Shown: piece by piece, positions 44,260 to 53,304 of the stretch
How positions within the stretch are numbered: position 1 is the first letter of the stretch
Layout: the number at the start of each line of letters is the position of its first letter
NCBI GenBank assembly: GCA_024742395.1
Contig: JANSYO010000011.1
Location: forward strand, 1 to 64,000
Length of the DNA: 64,000 bases
Direction of reading: 5' to 3'
Source of the DNA: Cytophagales bacterium
Lineage (GTDB): Bacteria; Bacteroidota; Bacteroidia; Cytophagales; Spirosomataceae
The notes under the pieces: generated by a model
Databases searched by the model: none
Told to the model about the DNA's origin: nothing
Seen by the model: the letters and a program-made list of their open reading frames with translations, nothing else
Program-made: the position numbers and the translations under genes

Positions 44260-44304
44260 CTACTTCTTAAAACTTTCATGCGAGGTTTTATATAGACATT
44301 TGGC
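44260..44304 (-). pseudogene. 3' remnant of a second GIY-YIG gene
   Basis: Minus-strand translation gives AKCLYKTSHESFKK-stop, matching the end of the intact gene (AKCLNETSHENFKK-stop) at 12 of 14 residues and with the same downstream repeat. The 5' part is gone: the remnant begins exactly where the stop codon of the HMA-like gene lies (one-base overlap at 44304). It indicates an old tandem duplication followed by deletion, or insertion of a partial unit. Confidence 0.75.
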
Positions 44305-44564
44305 TATTGAGAGAAAAGGGTTTTTGGTAAAGCATGATATCCAACTTCTTTTGCCTTTTCTTGTATCTCATTAATACTAACCAAATCACTCGTATAAACA
44401 GTAAATTGATTTGGGTATTCATCGGTATTTAACTCTACGGCCTTCACATGTTGAAGGCTTTCAATGGCTTTCTTTATCATCTCGAGTTCCATAGGAGAAC
44501 TGGCATCTGTTTCAAAAATTTTACCGTGATTACCCGGAATAACATTCTCTGATATTGTACTCAT
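44304..44564 (-). CDS. Small HMA-fold-like protein without the metal-binding CxxC
   Basis: 86 residues. The pattern EMIKKAIESLQHVKAVELNTDEYPNQFTVYT-(9)-IQEKAKEVGYHALPK follows the beta-alpha-beta layout of heavy-metal-associated domains, but the usual metal-binding CxxC loop near the N-terminus is absent and there is no Cys at all. Probably not a copper chaperone; role unknown. The stop codon coincides with the edge of the GIY-YIG remnant, so its original C-terminus may have been altered. Confidence 0.6.
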   Translation of the reverse strand: MSTISENVIPGNHGKIFETDASSPMELEMIKKAIESLQHVKAVELNTDEYPNQFTVYTSDLVSINEIQEKAKEVGYHALPKTLFSQ

Positions 44565-44697
44565 AGGTTTAGAATTTAATCGTTGATGAACCGGTACTTA
44601 GACCGTAGACATATGCTTTAACTACGTCATCTGGACGGCCTCAGATTAAAATCTTAGTCCTTTTGGGGGGATAATTGATTCTTTGGTGATGTGTTAT

Positions 44698-47358
44698 CTA
44701 TTTCAAAAACCTATACGTCAGTTTCACTAAAAATATATTATTGGCCTTTTGACCGAGTAAGTTATTGAACAGGTTTTCGTTCAGACTTTGACCCATATAA
44801 TCATCGGTATCTGGTGTGTTGCCCTGGCTCCAAACCAAATATAGTTCTGACCCCGCTTTGTACTCCCATCTTGCTACCAAGTTTGATCTGAACTGCATGA
44901 AATTGAAATTTGGATCACCAAACGTATAATCAGTTTCGCCATCCATATTTTCATCTATAAGGAATTCCCCGTCTTCATAGTTTATTTGGGCACTATTGAA
45001 TTGCTTAAATCGGTCATCGTAGTTTTTATTCAGCGGGTCAATAACGTAACCGTAGTTTGAATATTCAGGTCGGGTAATAAAGGGTTGTCCGTAGTATTGA
45101 AGTGTAAGGTCTGGCGTAATATTGTAGTTGAGACGTAAGGTATATCTCCAGGTATTTTGATCCACGGCACTGACAATGGTCCTTTTCACTTCCTGATAGG
45201 TTGCCTCAGCTACATACTGATCTTGTTGTCTGTCGGCATGGTTATAACCCGCAGACAGGCTTACGCTTAAGGCATCTATTGGCTGAGCACGTAAGGTGAA
45301 ATCTAGCCCGGCATAATGCACCACATTCTGCTGACCCACAAAATAATTCCACTGTACATAGGCCTGCATCTTCTTTCTGCCATCTGAATTTATATAACCC
45401 CAGTTTCCGAAACCGCCCGGGCGGCGAATGGACATTCCGCCACGCAAGGCATTGTTTGAAACATCGTAGGTGTTCCAGTTAAGACCGGTACCTACAGACC
45501 AGTTATTTTGAAATGTAGCGTGGGCGTTTGTATTAAAAAGCTGAAACATAAACTGGCCACTAAAATCCCATTTTAAATAGTGATTATAATTTATGCGTGC
45601 ACTTCTGAAAGCCCCGATAGATTTAGGATATCTGAGACCTATCCAGGTGAAATGGTTTATCTCGTTGGCCGTTTGCATAAAGCCAATATCATTTAGTTCC
45701 AGTTCGGGAGATCTGAAAGTGATACCTGAGTCGAAATTCCAGACTTCCCCTTTTTCGCCACCTTTACCACCGCTTTTACCTATTCTTAGGGTGCCACCTG
45801 TCCCGGTTAGGGAGGTTCTGTTAGGATCATAATTTAACTCTGAGCCATTGGGTCTTTGAAAAAGATGCTCAAAGGCTGTCTGTGTAGCGGCAATTTTTTC
45901 TTTTGACCCCGCCACGTGACTAAAAATAGCACTTCCTTTCACATAATAGGTGCGGTTTTTCCAGTAGTGAAGTAAGTCTATTCCGCCCGAAAAGGCATCG
46001 TCATGCAGCAAATCGTTTAGATTTCCTTTTCTGTTCACAGAAGTGAGTATACCACCAATGACGGTTTCGCCGCCATTGATATCTTTCTGAATGCGGCTTA
46101 CAAAATAATTGGTTTGAGGTTCTACTATTTCTGTGCGTTCTCCACTTTCCCCTTGTATAGTAGCAATTTCTTCTTGAGTGATGCTTTCAAGGAGTCCGAT
46201 ACTCCAGCCGTTTTTGGTTTTACCACTGAATTTTGCCGCACCCAGAATAGAAGTATTATGGGGGACATCAGCATATTCATTCTTGTTCAGAGCTGGGTAG
46301 GAGTGAGGAGAGCTGCCGATTCTTCTTGAATAAAAGAGCAGGTCTGAGTCGTAATCTCCGCCGGCTTGTGATCCGGTGAGTTCATAGTCAAAAATGTTTC
46401 GACTCTCAATAAAAAAGGGTCTTCTTTCCTGAAAGAAATTCTGGAAGCCATCTATTCTGACTTGTGAAGGGTCAGCTTCTACCTGTCCAAAGTCAGGATT
46501 GATGGTAAAGTCCAGAATAAGATCGCTGGTTACCGCTATTTTGCCATCTACTCCCAAGGTTACATTGCTGTTTTTACCGGTTTTGAATGGGTTACCAGCT
46601 TCAGCAGGGCCTCTTTCTATTTTTCCAACTGTATATGGTGCTATTTCAATCTGTTTCTGAGGAACAATGTCTTCTAGCCCATGGAGCTCGGCAAAACCGC
46701 TTACCCAAATGCCGTCGCTCTGCCTGATGGGCTGAAAGATGGACCTTTCCTGATTTCTGAACAAAATTCTCTGCACTTGAAACCCCCAGATTTTATCCGG
46801 GTTTTTATCAAAACGCAATTGACTTAATGGAATCCTCACTTCGGCAGTCCAGCCTTCTTCATCTATATTTGTTTTGGCGTTCCAGATGGGATTCCAGCTG
46901 CTGTCCCAGTTGTTACCATTGTTTGAGATAAACTCATCGCCTCGTACGCCTGAGGCAGAGATAGTAAAAGAAAAGGCCGATCTTAAATCATGGTAGCTAT
47001 CTATGTTAATTTCTACCCAGTCGCCCGGAAACTCATCTCTCCGGCTCATCCTTTGGATGATAGAGTCTGGTTCGGCATCGTAAGCTCTAAATGCTACATA
47101 GAGAAATTTATCGTCATGTAGAATTTTGAATTTGGTTTGATAGGTGGGCTCTTTGCCTTCAAACGGCTGGAAACCTATAAAGTCTCCTCCTCCCCATTCT
47201 ACGGCATCCCACTCGGGTTCTGTGGGTATGCCATCAAGTTTTACAGAACCACTTCTTAATTTTTGGGTACGATACTTTTTCTTGGCAAAAGGCTCGGATT
47301 GGCCAACGGCAGTGAATACCGCAAGCATTGACAGCAGGGTCAGGTTGATAAATTTCAT
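44698..47358 (-). CDS. CBM9-like / DUF5916 outer-membrane protein
   Basis: 886 residues, signal peptide MKFINLTLLSMLAVFTAVGQ. CBM9-like domain at about 30-240 (SVKLDGIPTEPEWDAVEWGG, LRFDKNPDKIWGFQVQR), family motif NFFQERRPFFIESRNIFDY, then a long barrel-like part ending in NNIFLVKLTYRFLK with the aromatic C-terminus expected for outer-membrane insertion. Longer than the paralogue at 1077-3362, with extra Gly/Asn-rich loops. Function not established. Monocistronic. Confidence 0.87.
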   Translation of the reverse strand: MKFINLTLLSMLAVFTAVGQSEPFAKKKYRTQKLRSGSVKLDGIPTEPEWDAVEWGGGDFIGFQPFEGKEPTYQTKFKILHDDKFLYVAFRAYDAEPDSIIQRMSRRDEFPGDWVEINIDSYHDLRSAFSFTISASGVRGDEFISNNGNNWDSSWNPIWNAKTNIDEEGWTAEVRIPLSQLRFDKNPDKIWGFQVQRILFRNQERSIFQPIRQSDGIWVSGFAELHGLEDIVPQKQIEIAPYTVGKIERGPAEAGNPFKTGKNSNVTLGVDGKIAVTSDLILDFTINPDFGQVEADPSQVRIDGFQNFFQERRPFFIESRNIFDYELTGSQAGGDYDSDLLFYSRRIGSSPHSYPALNKNEYADVPHNTSILGAAKFSGKTKNGWSIGLLESITQEEIATIQGESGERTEIVEPQTNYFVSRIQKDINGGETVIGGILTSVNRKGNLNDLLHDDAFSGGIDLLHYWKNRTYYVKGSAIFSHVAGSKEKIAATQTAFEHLFQRPNGSELNYDPNRTSLTGTGGTLRIGKSGGKGGEKGEVWNFDSGITFRSPELELNDIGFMQTANEINHFTWIGLRYPKSIGAFRSARINYNHYLKWDFSGQFMFQLFNTNAHATFQNNWSVGTGLNWNTYDVSNNALRGGMSIRRPGGFGNWGYINSDGRKKMQAYVQWNYFVGQQNVVHYAGLDFTLRAQPIDALSVSLSAGYNHADRQQDQYVAEATYQEVKRTIVSAVDQNTWRYTLRLNYNITPDLTLQYYGQPFITRPEYSNYGYVIDPLNKNYDDRFKQFNSAQINYEDGEFLIDENMDGETDYTFGDPNFNFMQFRSNLVARWEYKAGSELYLVWSQGNTPDTDDYMGQSLNENLFNNLLGQKANNIFLVKLTYRFLK

Positions 47359-47490
47359 TGGTTGTAATAGCTTGTGAGTAAAGGTCTTTTGTAAGACAGG
47401 AACGCTGCAAAACTAGATAAGTTTTCAGCGTCTACTTATGTAGATAATGTTAAAGTAGCTTAAAATCAACAATTTAGGGGGATAAAGAGA

Positions 47491-47514
47491 GGGGCCGAAG
47501 CCCCCCTTTATATT
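47491..47514 (-). terminator. Terminator of the sigma/DUF4097 operon
   Basis: GGGGC-CGAA-GCCCC at 47491-47504 (TTCG loop on the minus strand), followed on the minus strand by TCTCTTTAT. It lies 19 nt past the stop of the last gene in the operon. Confidence 0.65.
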
Positions 47515-47522
47515 TGTTTCTA

Positions 47523-48329
47523 TTATTTTGATTTCCGAATGATGACGTCACCATTCATGGTTTTCAACATGATTTCAGGGCCACCTCCATTGATGCTGCC
47601 GGTGGTCCACCCACTACGCTTAATTTTTTTCATTCCGCCATCTGTGTAACGTAATACCTCAGGCTCACCTTTGCTGACTACAATGTCAAAATCACTTAAT
47701 AATTCGCCCCGTTGCGATTGCAATTTTAAGTTTGCTTTGGTATTTGCAGGGAATGTAACATCCACCGTTCCGTTCAAAGAAGTAAAGGCCATGGGTGCTT
47801 CTTTATTCACCGTTAAAAAGTTAGCGGTGAGGCTTCCGTTAATCGTATTGGCAACTGCGGAGCCAGAGATGTTTAGTAGTTTAATACCACCATTGACATT
47901 GCTTATTTCTGAGTCACCGTTTACATTTTCCGCAATGATATTACCGCCATTGACAGTGCTTAGTTTCAGAGAAAAGTTTTGTGGAACCATAATGGTGAGT
48001 ATTATGTGCTGGTTTGGGTTTCCGGTTCTAACTGAAACAGTATTATTTTTTTCTTCAGCAGAGAGTTCAAAGGCATTGTTTGACGTGATTCTTCTCAAAC
48101 CATCTGAACGCGTACTGCTTTCTTTTTTTTCACCTTTTACTTCGGCTTTAATTTTCACATCGTTGGTTTTTGTCCCTATGACATGGATAGACCCGGTCAC
48201 CAAACTAACTTGTAAAATACCAGGGCTGGCAGGATTTGTTAATGATACTGTCATCTGCTCAGACTGAGCAATGAGAGTTCCGGAATAAAGAAAAAGTAAG
48301 GTGATGATTACTGATTTTAGTTTTTTCAT
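47523..48329 (-). CDS. DUF4097-type beta-helical secreted protein
   Basis: 268 residues from the ATG at 48329 (MKKLKSVIITLLFLYSGTLIAQ signal); another ATG four codons upstream is possible. The repeated pattern STVNGGNIIAENVNGDSEISNVNGGIKLLNISGSAVANTINGSLTANFL is the DUF4097 right-handed beta-strand repeat. It sits 12 nt downstream of a second DUF4097 gene and behind an ECF sigma/anti-sigma pair. Such operons are commonly envelope-stress modules; the biochemical role of DUF4097 is unknown. Confidence 0.85.
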   Translation of the reverse strand: MKKLKSVIITLLFLYSGTLIAQSEQMTVSLTNPASPGILQVSLVTGSIHVIGTKTNDVKIKAEVKGEKKESSTRSDGLRRITSNNAFELSAEEKNNTVSVRTGNPNQHIILTIMVPQNFSLKLSTVNGGNIIAENVNGDSEISNVNGGIKLLNISGSAVANTINGSLTANFLTVNKEAPMAFTSLNGTVDVTFPANTKANLKLQSQRGELLSDFDIVVSKGEPEVLRYTDGGMKKIKRSGWTTGSINGGGPEIMLKTMNGDVIIRKSK

Positions 48330-48353
48330 ATTCTTACGCAAAGGCGTGGTTTT

Positions 48354-49211
48354 TTAGGATTGTTTTTTAATATAAATATTTCCGTTAAAGGTTTCAAAGT
48401 GAAGGTTTTTACCCCCCTTACCTATTTGAAACTGCGTGTTAGACTGAAGCTTATATTTGGTGCTTCCTCCATGTTTGTTTGTGTTCTGACTAATTCTGGC
48501 GGGCAGTATTTGTACCTCAGGAAAATCTGTGAATAGCTCTCCGTTAAAGCTTTTATATTCGCAGTCTGCTGAGAGGTTTGCCGGGTACGTGACGGTGAGG
48601 TCTCCGTTTAGTGTATAATAGTCGGAGTCGCCCGGAGGATTTTCAGCGTAAGAGACATCGACGTTACCGTTCACAGTTCTCACCGAGGTTTTGCCTTTTA
48701 TATTCTCCAGAGCGATGGCTCCGTTCACATTATTTATTTTCAAACTACCTGCTACATTGGCAATACTGATGTTCCCATTATTTACTGTAGAAACATTGAG
48801 GTTCATAGCGTAGGGTACTTTTACTGTGAAGTCTAAATGGTAATGGTAGTCTACCCTTTCTTTTTTATTCCACTCATTATTATGACTATTGGGTCTGGAG
48901 TCCCAGGGTTCTTTAATGTAGACAATCAGGCTGTCTGTGTTTTGGTCAAAGCCTAATTCAAACTGCTCTTTCCCTTTTTGAAGTTCTGCTTGATTTTCTG
49001 CTGAAATGGTTTGATCAATTTCCAGCATTATTTTGCTGCCTGCATACCCCTTTACTTTAATAAAGCCGGAGAGGTTGTGAATTGACAGTGTTTTCAAATT
49101 AGACATGTCAAACTCCTTTTTGATTTTTTCATCAATTTTGAGATCCTGTGCCGGGGCTACCGAGCATGACAGTAGCAGCCCCAATACACTTGAGATAATT
49201 AGCTTTTTCAT
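48354..49211 (-). CDS. DUF4097-type beta-helical secreted protein
   Basis: 285 residues, signal MKKLIISSVLGLLLSCSVAPAQ (a lipobox LLSC is also possible). DUF4097 repeats: VSTVNNGNISIANVAGSLKINNVNGAIALENIKGKTSVRTVNGNVDV, then LNGDLTVTYP and FNGELFTDFP. Paralogous to the adjacent gene at 47523. Follows the anti-sigma factor gene by 77 nt and is presumably under the same ECF sigma. Confidence 0.85.
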   Translation of the reverse strand: MKKLIISSVLGLLLSCSVAPAQDLKIDEKIKKEFDMSNLKTLSIHNLSGFIKVKGYAGSKIMLEIDQTISAENQAELQKGKEQFELGFDQNTDSLIVYIKEPWDSRPNSHNNEWNKKERVDYHYHLDFTVKVPYAMNLNVSTVNNGNISIANVAGSLKINNVNGAIALENIKGKTSVRTVNGNVDVSYAENPPGDSDYYTLNGDLTVTYPANLSADCEYKSFNGELFTDFPEVQILPARISQNTNKHGGSTKYKLQSNTQFQIGKGGKNLHFETFNGNIYIKKQS

Positions 49212-49288
49212 AATTTGTGTTTTTTTATAAGTAATAGTTTTAATGGTGCGAGCTTGTAAAACTCACTCCTAAAAGTTCTGCGGTTTTC

Positions 49289-50128
49289 TTAAATCAAGTT
49301 TATAATGCTTTCTTCGAGCTTCTCTTTTACCAGACTGTTTAATCCTTCTTTTTTGAGGAGTTGCTCCATCTGTTTCACAGATCTTTTTTCTTGTAATTCT
49401 ATCATCACATCTGCCAGTGCTACCTGTACCAATGGCGATTCCTGTTTTAAGAGAGATTGCACTAAACCTTCACGCACTTTAGGATGATCTGCCAGTGCTA
49501 CCAGTGTTTCAAGCGTTACCAAACGTACGTTTACATTTTCATCATGATTCAAAGTGGTAAGCAGAGCTTCAATAATTTGATCATCTACCTCACTTAACTC
49601 TTGTGTATAGGATACCGCCTTAATTCGTTCAGTAGCCAAGGGGTTTTCGAGCATAGACATCATCATCATTTGCTTCATTTCCTGGACTTCATCTCCGAGC
49701 CTTTTTACTTCCTGATTAGTAGCGAGTGATGGACTGCCGGCATTGCCCCAGAAATATCCCAGCAGACTACCGGTACCTAACAATATGAGTACATAGGCCC
49801 ATTTAAGTGAAGGATTATAGGAAAGTAGCTCTTTAAGCCTTGCCCATCCGCTGCGTACAGAGTAAAAAGGAGAAGATTTAATTTCCTCTTTGTAATTGTC
49901 CAGCACACTTTGAAAATCGGACATCATCTGTGCCGGAGCTTCGGGAGATTTTATGGTGTCTAAAGAGCTCCATAGTTCCCGGGTGGCTGTAAACTCCGCT
50001 TTAATTTTGGGCGAAGAGTTTATTAAGGAAATTAACTCACTTTTTTCGTCTTCATTCAGCTCATTTTGAATCAGACGAATAAATTTCTCTTCCAGTTCCG
50101 TATTTTGATTGTCAGATTCTTCTTTCAT
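49289..50128 (-). CDS. Membrane anti-sigma factor with HEAT-like C-terminal repeats
   Basis: 279 residues. The N-terminal cytoplasmic part (1-110) resembles anti-sigma domains (LEEKFIRLIQNELNEDEKSELISLINSSPKIKAEF) without the zinc HxxxCxxC motif. One transmembrane helix lies at about 112-130 (WAYVLILLGTGSLLGYFWGN). The C-terminal region (180-275) has HEAT-like repeats (IEALLTTLNHDENVNVRLVTLETLVALADHPKVREGLVQSL, then VALADVMIEL), which would lie in the periplasm. The ATG overlaps the sigma factor stop by four bases (ATGA), indicating coupled translation. Confidence 0.85.
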   Translation of the reverse strand: MKEESDNQNTELEEKFIRLIQNELNEDEKSELISLINSSPKIKAEFTATRELWSSLDTIKSPEAPAQMMSDFQSVLDNYKEEIKSSPFYSVRSGWARLKELLSYNPSLKWAYVLILLGTGSLLGYFWGNAGSPSLATNQEVKRLGDEVQEMKQMMMMSMLENPLATERIKAVSYTQELSEVDDQIIEALLTTLNHDENVNVRLVTLETLVALADHPKVREGLVQSLLKQESPLVQVALADVMIELQEKRSVKQMEQLLKKEGLNSLVKEKLEESIINLI

Positions 50129-50673
50129 CTTTCTTTAATTAAATAGACCTTCTTTAACTCTGTCATGGCCCGGTGAACTTTCACCTTTACATTGGCTTCG
50201 CTTATTTTGAGAACATCTGCTATTTCCCTGTAACTCATTTCCTGAAATTTGCTTAACACTAATACTTCTTTTGAGTCATTTCTGAGTTTAGAAACCGCCT
50301 TGTGTAACCTTTCTGATTCTTCTTTTCTCTCCATTTCATCATCCATGTTTTCGCTTTTCATTTCAGATGTGTGGAGGCTCAAATCATCCAGATAATCTAT
50401 TCTGTTGCTTTTTCTGAACGTATCTTTTATCAGGTTTCTAGATAAGTGATACATCCAGGTTTTAAATTCTCCATCCCCTTTAAACGTATGCCTGTATTTA
50501 AGCATTCGGTAAAACACCGTCTGCACCAAGTCTTCGCTGTAAGCCACTTTTCCGGTCATGTGATAAACAAATCCGAAAAGCTGCTTATGATGACGTTCAA
50601 AGAGCAGCCCCATCTTATCGATGTCTCCGGCTTTTACTCCCAGCATTAAATGGTTGTCAGATAAAACTTCCAA
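50125..50673 (-). CDS. ECF-type RNA polymerase sigma factor
   Basis: 182 residues, TTG start. Sigma region 2 is seen in HHKQLFGFVYHMTGKVAYSEDLVQTVFYRMLKY and TWMYHLSRNLIKD; region 4 in VLSKFQEMSYREIADVLKISEANVKVKVHRAMTEL. First gene of an operon with its anti-sigma factor and two DUF4097 proteins. Likely responds to an envelope signal and autoregulates the operon, as is usual for such pairs. Confidence 0.93.
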   Translation of the reverse strand: MEVLSDNHLMLGVKAGDIDKMGLLFERHHKQLFGFVYHMTGKVAYSEDLVQTVFYRMLKYRHTFKGDGEFKTWMYHLSRNLIKDTFRKSNRIDYLDDLSLHTSEMKSENMDDEMERKEESERLHKAVSKLRNDSKEVLVLSKFQEMSYREIADVLKISEANVKVKVHRAMTELKKVYLIKER

Positions 50674-50879
50674 AGGTTCGTTTCGAGTGTTTTGATAGTA
50701 TAAACTGTGGTAAAGGTAAAAGGTTACAAATTATTTTAAGTTTTATTCGTCTGCCTTGCTAAGAGATACAATTTCAGTCATTTAGGATCTGTCTCTCCTG
50801 TTTTAGCCTGTTGGTCTATCCTTCATTGATAGATGAAACTAATGAGATTAACTTCATGATACATTCTACCTTAATTGAA

Positions 50880-52013
50880 ATGAAAAACAAGAGAAGAGAC
50901 TTTTTGAAGAAGTCAGTAGCTCTGGCAGCTACCGGCGGTTTATTGGCTGGAGAAGCCACCGCAAGACCTTTTTATTATTTAAAGAAAACCCAGGACAGTT
51001 TGGTCAAAGATGCCGGCATTCAGCTGAGTTTGGCGTATTTCTGGGGCATAGAACCCACAAAAGTGGCACTGGCTAAACAAATGGCGGTATTTGGTGCTGT
51101 TGGTGGCATAAATCCGGGAATGGTGAATATGAACGGACAAGCCAATTATTCACTACCGGTAATAAAAGCTGTAAAACAAGCATGGACCGCCGTAGGTCTT
51201 GATTTAAAAGTGGTTGAAGGCCCACCCGCTTTATACACCAAAACAAAACTAGGATTAGCAGGCCGTGATGAAGAAATTGAGAACTTCATCACCTTTATCA
51301 GAAACCTGGCTTCTGTAGGGATAGATACCGTATGTCACAATTGGATGCCAGTCATTAGTTGGGCCAGATCTAACGTGGCAAAGCCTGGTAGGGGAGGAGC
51401 CCTGGTGAGTGCATTTGATATCGATGACGTAAAAGATGAACCCTTAATTACAGAATATAGTGAGCTCACTCATCAGAAAATGTGGGACAATATGGAGTAT
51501 TTTCTGAAAGCCGTCATTCCTGAAGCAGAGAAAGTGGGTGTAAAGCTGGCTCTACATCCTGATGATCCGCCTATAGATCAAATCAGAGGCATTCCAAGAA
51601 TCATGACTTCTGTAGCAGCTTTCAAAAAGATGTTGGATTTATATCCAAGCCCCAGCAATGGTATTACTTTTTGTCAAGGGAGTTTTGCGTCAATGGGTGA
51701 AGAAGGCAAAGGCGAGGATATTCCTGCAGCCATTGAGTATTTTGGAAAAAGAGGGGCAATACATTTTGTGCATTTCAGAGATGTAAGAGGTTCAAAAAAC
51801 AGGTTTGAAGAAACGTTTCATGACGATGGGAAAACGGACATGTATGCGGCAATGAAAGCCTATTACAAGATTGGTTTTAAAGGGCCTATGAGGCCAGATC
51901 ATGTGCCCACTATGTATAGTGACAGTAATGAACACCCGGGGTATAGCACCATCGGAACCCTCTTTGCAATAGGTTATATCAGAGGCCTGATAGAGGGTGT
52001 AACTAAAGCCTGA
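50880..52013 (+). CDS. uxuA: Mannonate dehydratase, exported-type
   Basis: 377 residues from the ATG at 50880; a longer frame opening at 50811 lacks a conserved start. The N-terminus MKNKRRDFLKKSVALAATGGLL is Tat-like, unusual for a cytosolic sugar acid enzyme but seen in Bacteroidota paralogues. Family features: VCHNWMPVISWARSN, LALHPDDPPIDQIRGIPRI, NGITFCQGSFASMGE, HFVHFRDVRG and PMRPDHVPTMYSD. UxuA converts D-mannonate to 2-keto-3-deoxygluconate using a divalent metal bound by the Cys/His/Asp set. The downstream gene probably belongs to the same unit (35-nt gap). No other uronate genes are in view. Confidence 0.88.
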   Translation: MKNKRRDFLKKSVALAATGGLLAGEATARPFYYLKKTQDSLVKDAGIQLSLAYFWGIEPTKVALAKQMAVFGAVGGINPGMVNMNGQANYSLPVIKAVKQAWTAVGLDLKVVEGPPALYTKTKLGLAGRDEEIENFITFIRNLASVGIDTVCHNWMPVISWARSNVAKPGRGGALVSAFDIDDVKDEPLITEYSELTHQKMWDNMEYFLKAVIPEAEKVGVKLALHPDDPPIDQIRGIPRIMTSVAAFKKMLDLYPSPSNGITFCQGSFASMGEEGKGEDIPAAIEYFGKRGAIHFVHFRDVRGSKNRFEETFHDDGKTDMYAAMKAYYKIGFKGPMRPDHVPTMYSDSNEHPGYSTIGTLFAIGYIRGLIEGVTKA

Positions 52014-52047
52014 ATAAAAAAATAAGATAACCCTAAACTTGAAAATA

Positions 52048-53298
52048 ATGATTAAACCCGTACTGTTTTTATCCTTCTTTATGTATTGCTGTACAGCAGC
52101 TTATCCTCAAATTGGGCAGTTTGAAAAAGCCAAAGATATTGGGAACCCTAAAATGAAAGGATCTTCTGTTTATGATGAAGCCTCACAATCCTATACCCTG
52201 AAGGGTGGTGGGGAGAATATTTGGTTTAATCATGATGAGTTTCATTTCTTATATAAGAAGATCAAAGGAGATTTTATTGCTACTGCAAATTTTAAATTAG
52301 TAGGTAATGAAGACGGGAATGGGCATCGAAAAACCGGCTGGATGCTTCGGGAAAATACAGACCATGATGCCAAAAGTGTGAATACCTGTTTGCATGGCGA
52401 TGGATTGGTAGTGATGCAATGGCGACTTATGCGAGGAGCGTATATGCGAGATCCGGAAGAAGAAATATTCTTTCCCAAACAGTACTTTGGCGAAAATATC
52501 ATACAGTTTGAAAGAAAAGGGGATTATTTGACCATGAGAATGGCACATCCCGGAGAGCCGCTGGAGGAGGTTGGTTCTGCCTATTTTCCCGAGTTAAACA
52601 AAGAGCTTCTTTTGGGGCTTTATTCTTTAGCCCATGATCCTGATGATATTCAAGAGGCGAAAATATGGAATGTAAGAATTTCAACGCCGATAGAAGCCGA
52701 CTGGCACCCCAACAGGCTTGTAAAAACCGTTTCACATGATGGCGTACGTTATGGTAGCAGAGTAGAAACGGTCAATGTTCAAACTGGTGAAAGGAAGGTG
52801 ATTTTACATTCTGACGAACATATTAGTTCTGCGACGTTTGCGGGCAATACAAATGTGATTTTTGAAGAGAAAGGAAAAACCTTTACAATTCCTGTAAATG
52901 GGGGTAATCCGAAAGAAATGCCTGCTTTGGCGGCCAAAGAAGCAACTATGCCTGCAGGGGCTGTAAGTTATTTTACCAAGGGCAAAAACAGCACAAACCA
53001 ACTATGGAAGAAAAAGGGAAATACGGAAACTCAATTGACCTTTGATCTGGATCATGCCTGGCATCCAAATGTTTCGCCGGATGGAAAATGGGTGGCTTAC
53101 CTTTCAATGTCAAATATGTCTAATCCTACTGAGTTGGCATCCTACCAAAAAGCATCAATTAAGGTAATATCAACAGAAGGTGGTGGCCCTAAAACAGTGG
53201 CTTATATTTTTGGAGGTAAGGGAAGCTTAGAAAAATATGCCTGGAGTGCTGATGGAAATTCACTGGTTTTTGTGACTTATTCTGAGCGTCTTGATTAA
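52048..53298 (+). CDS. Secreted TolB/PD40-like protein with DUF1349-like N-domain
   Basis: 416 residues from the ATG at 52048 (a TTG three codons earlier is possible). Signal MIKPVLFLSFFMYCCTAAYPQ. Residues 25-215 form a concanavalin-like domain of the DUF1349 type (GENIWFNHDEFHFLYKKIKGDF, TGWMLRENTDHDAKSV). Residues 215-416 contain PD40/TolB propeller blades (HPNVSPDGKWVAYLSM, KYAWSADGNSLVFVTYS). Often labelled biopolymer transporter TolR in databases, which the sequence does not support. Probably binds carbohydrate or proteinaceous ligand outside the cell. Confidence 0.8.
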   Translation: MIKPVLFLSFFMYCCTAAYPQIGQFEKAKDIGNPKMKGSSVYDEASQSYTLKGGGENIWFNHDEFHFLYKKIKGDFIATANFKLVGNEDGNGHRKTGWMLRENTDHDAKSVNTCLHGDGLVVMQWRLMRGAYMRDPEEEIFFPKQYFGENIIQFERKGDYLTMRMAHPGEPLEEVGSAYFPELNKELLLGLYSLAHDPDDIQEAKIWNVRISTPIEADWHPNRLVKTVSHDGVRYGSRVETVNVQTGERKVILHSDEHISSATFAGNTNVIFEEKGKTFTIPVNGGNPKEMPALAAKEATMPAGAVSYFTKGKNSTNQLWKKKGNTETQLTFDLDHAWHPNVSPDGKWVAYLSMSNMSNPTELASYQKASIKVISTEGGGPKTVAYIFGGKGSLEKYAWSADGNSLVFVTYSERLD

Positions 53299-53304
53299 TT
53301 GAGT

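Noticed and set aside
43958-44374. 138-codon open frame on the plus strand across the repeats
   Set aside because: It is translated repeat DNA (RLRSVQASPLSAG-like stretches), antisense to the GIY-YIG remnant and the HMA-like gene, with no domain.
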